Assembly (NCBI GenBank): GCA_964625865.1
Contig: CAZVEV010000114.1
Coordinates: forward strand, 1-16,907
Reading direction: 5' to 3'
Origin: CAZVEV01 sp964625865
GTDB taxonomy: Bacteria > Planctomycetota > Phycisphaerae > SM23-33
Length of the DNA stretch: 16,907 bases
This document shows, in pieces, positions 15,090 to 16,907 of this stretch (position 1 is the first letter of the stretch; every line of letters begins with the position of its first letter). A program made the translations under genes and the position numbers. A model generated the notes under the pieces. That model was not told the DNA's origin, ran no database searches, and saw nothing but the letters and a program-made list of their open reading frames with translations.

Positions 15090-16907
15090 ATGACGTTCAG
15101 TACGGCACGCATGGTATCGATCACGATTCTGGTCGCCACGACGCTGGCGACGGCGGCATCGGCGGCCGAAGAAGGCTGGACCGCCCTGGGGCCCGAGGCG
15201 TGGCATAACGGCGGCAAGTGGGACGTCGTCGGCGATGCGATGCTCAATCCGGATGATCCCCGACTGCTGCGCGGCAAGGCGGGAAAGGGCATTCTGATCA
15301 ACGGCAAGACAGGCAAGTGCCCCAGCCTGGTCACCAAACGCGGCGATTACCGGGACGTCGAACTGCACGTGGAGTTCATGATTTCCAAGGGCTCCAATTC
15401 CGGCGTGATCTTCTTTGGAACCTACGAGATACAAATCCTCGACAGCGCCCACGTGAAAAGCCCCACCGGCGCCCACTGCGGCGGCGTCTATCCCCGCGCC
15501 GAAAGAAAGCCGACGTACCACCACATCGACAAGGGCTCTCCGCCCAGAGTCAACGCCGCGAAGAAGCCGGGCCAGTGGCAAAGCTATGACATCATCTTCC
15601 AGGCCGCCCGATTCGACAGCAGCGGCAAGAAGACCGCCAACGCCAGGTTCGTCAAGGTCGTCCACAACGGCAAGGTCATCCAGGACAACGTGGAGGTTCC
15701 CTACGCCTGCGGGCCGGACTGGAATCGCAAACAGCGCCCAGCCGGGCCGATCATCCTCCAGGGCGACTACGGGCCGATAGCCTTTCGCAATGTCCGCGTG
15801 CGGAACTGGAAGGGGCCCGCCGCGGGGGACGAGAAGAAGCTGAACGTGCCCCCCAAAGGCTTCACGGCGCTCTTCAACGGCAAGGACTTCAGCGGGTTCC
15901 ACATGTCGCCCCGCGCCAAGGCCATGTGGACCATCGAAGACGGCGTGCTCAAGGCGCCCAAGCTCCTGGAGCAGTGGGGTGCGGACCTCATGACCAAGGG
16001 CAAGTACAAGGACTTCATACTCCTGGCGGATTTCCGGATGCCGAAGGGGTCCGACAGTGGCATCCATTTCCGCCAGTTCATCCCCGATATGGGCTACTTC
16101 AGCCAGAACGAGCAGATCAACCTCGGGACCGGACATCGTATGGGCCAGGTGGAGAGCTTTGGCTATATGAAATACAAGAAGCTCCCGATTGCCAGGCGTC
16201 TGAAGCCCAGCGAGTTTCCGAAGGTCAAGCAGATCGCACCCCAGCCGGACCAATGGCACACCATCAAGATCACCATGCAAGGCCGCACGCTGTCGATCGA
16301 GGTCGATGGCGAAACCACGCTCGACAAGTTCGTCTACCCCGCCTGGCTGCTGGGTGACGAACCCGCCCCACTCCGTTTCCAGAAACACCGCTTCACGGAC
16401 ATGGGCAACGGCAAACGTAATCCCTGCCCCATCGAGTACCGCAATCTGTTCATAAAGGAGATCAGTGCATCTGCGACTGTCGGTGACAGGAAGCTGAATG
16501 TTCCGCCGGAAGGATTCACCGCGCTGTTTAACGGCAAGGACCTTACCGGCTGGCATACGCCGCCCCTGGTTAAGAAGTACTGGTCTATCGAGGACGGCAT
16601 ACTCAAGTCGCCCGGTCTTATCAAGACATGGGGTGCCTCGCTGGCTACGAAGAAGCATTACAGGGATTTCGTCCTGATGCTCGAATTCAGAATGCCGACC
16701 ATCTCCGACAGCGGTATCAACTTCCGCAGGCTGATTCCGAAGATCCCAGGCTTCGGAAACATGGAGCAGTTCAATCTGAGATCCAGAGGGGGCATGGGAC
16801 ACCTGGAGAGCTACTACTTCCTGCCGAAGGAAACGGCCGAGAAGATGGGACTCAAGGAGGAAGAGAAGCCGCACGTCAGGCATATTGACCCCGAAGTTGG
16901 AGTGTGG
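15090..16907 (+). CDS. Secreted multi-module DUF1080 (3-keto-disaccharide hydrolase-like) protein, 3' end missing
   Basis: The frame is open from ATG 15090 to the window edge (606 residues, no stop), so the gene is incomplete. A Sec signal peptide (VSITILVATTLATAASAA, cut near residue 27) precedes three DUF1080 modules at about 29-245, 252-463 and 470 to the edge. Module 1 has VEFMISKGSNSGVIFFGTYEIQILDS; modules 2 and 3 each begin NVPP(K/E)GFTALFNGKD and carry FRMP-x(4)-SGI-x-F. DUF1080 is a LamG-like sandwich; characterised members cleave 3-keto-glycosides, while others may only bind sugar. No clear ribosome site precedes either ATG 15090 or ATG 15111; I keep 15090 because it retains the only basic residue of the signal. 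It is 37 bp after the REP doublet. The exported oxidoreductase upstream is its natural partner. Module 3 has visibly more A/T-ending codons. Confidence 0.88.
   Translation, partial: MTFSTARMVSITILVATTLATAASAAEEGWTALGPEAWHNGGKWDVVGDAMLNPDDPRLLRGKAGKGILINGKTGKCPSLVTKRGDYRDVELHVEFMISKGSNSGVIFFGTYEIQILDSAHVKSPTGAHCGGVYPRAERKPTYHHIDKGSPPRVNAAKKPGQWQSYDIIFQAARFDSSGKKTANARFVKVVHNGKVIQDNVEVPYACGPDWNRKQRPAGPIILQGDYGPIAFRNVRVRNWKGPAAGDEKKLNVPPKGFTALFNGKDFSGFHMSPRAKAMWTIEDGVLKAPKLLEQWGADLMTKGKYKDFILLADFRMPKGSDSGIHFRQFIPDMGYFSQNEQINLGTGHRMGQVESFGYMKYKKLPIARRLKPSEFPKVKQIAPQPDQWHTIKITMQGRTLSIEVDGETTLDKFVYPAWLLGDEPAPLRFQKHRFTDMGNGKRNPCPIEYRNLFIKEISASATVGDRKLNVPPEGFTALFNGKDLTGWHTPPLVKKYWSIEDGILKSPGLIKTWGASLATKKHYRDFVLMLEFRMPTISDSGINFRRLIPKIPGFGNMEQFNLRSRGGMGHLESYYFLPKETAEKMGLKEEEKPHVRHIDPEVGVW

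Noticed and set aside
15081..16883. 600-codon open frame on the minus strand
   Set aside because: It lies opposite the DUF1080 gene, whose sense frame has clear domains. The antisense protein is arginine/valine/aspartate-rich with no recognisable motif, a usual effect of high GC.

Overview
The window looks like a piece of a GC-rich planctomycete-type chromosome, or a close relative in the Planctomycetota-Verrucomicrobiota group. The evidence is the combination of a type I sulfatase, secreted alpha-mannosidase and alpha-L-rhamnosidase, a Tat-exported Gfo/Idh/MocA oxidoreductase, repeated DUF1080 modules, two uroporphyrinogen-decarboxylase-like (URO-D) proteins, and an ECF sigma factor overlapping a FecR protein. 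That assignment is inferred from gene content, not from a marker gene. All supported genes are on the + strand. No tRNA, rRNA, CRISPR array, transposase or phage gene is visible.

Layout. Positions 1-249 are non-coding and rich in hairpins, and include a plausible sigma70-type promoter with a palindrome in its spacer. Block 1 (265-5201) holds two URO-D-like genes and a GH38 alpha-mannosidase, with gaps of 19 and 49 bp. Positions 5202-5437 hold a 9-bp tandem repeat and two hairpins. Block 2 (5438-11149) holds a GH78 alpha-L-rhamnosidase, a sulfatase and a secreted protein of unknown function, with gaps of 19 and 26 bp. Positions 11150-11554 are non-coding and carry a long near-perfect inverted repeat. 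Block 3 (11555-14821) is an ECF sigma factor overlapping a FecR-like gene by 4 bp (ATGA), then a Gfo/Idh/MocA oxidoreductase. Positions 14822-15089 are a REP doublet (REPIN-like) around an extreme C/G homopolymer tract. The last gene (15090 to the window edge, incomplete) encodes a secreted protein with three successive DUF1080 modules.

How it may work together (inference). The enzymes suggest degradation of a sulfated glycan containing rhamnose and mannose. The sulfatase would remove sulfate esters and GH78 and GH38 would release rhamnose and mannose. The oxidoreductase and DUF1080 protein may attack glycosidic bonds by the oxidise-at-C3-then-cleave route now known for these families. The URO-D-like proteins resemble corrinoid-linked methyltransferases and might handle methyl groups from O-methylated sugars, but no corrinoid protein is present here. 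The ECF/FecR pair, whose FecR has an extra extracytoplasmic domain, is the obvious candidate regulator.
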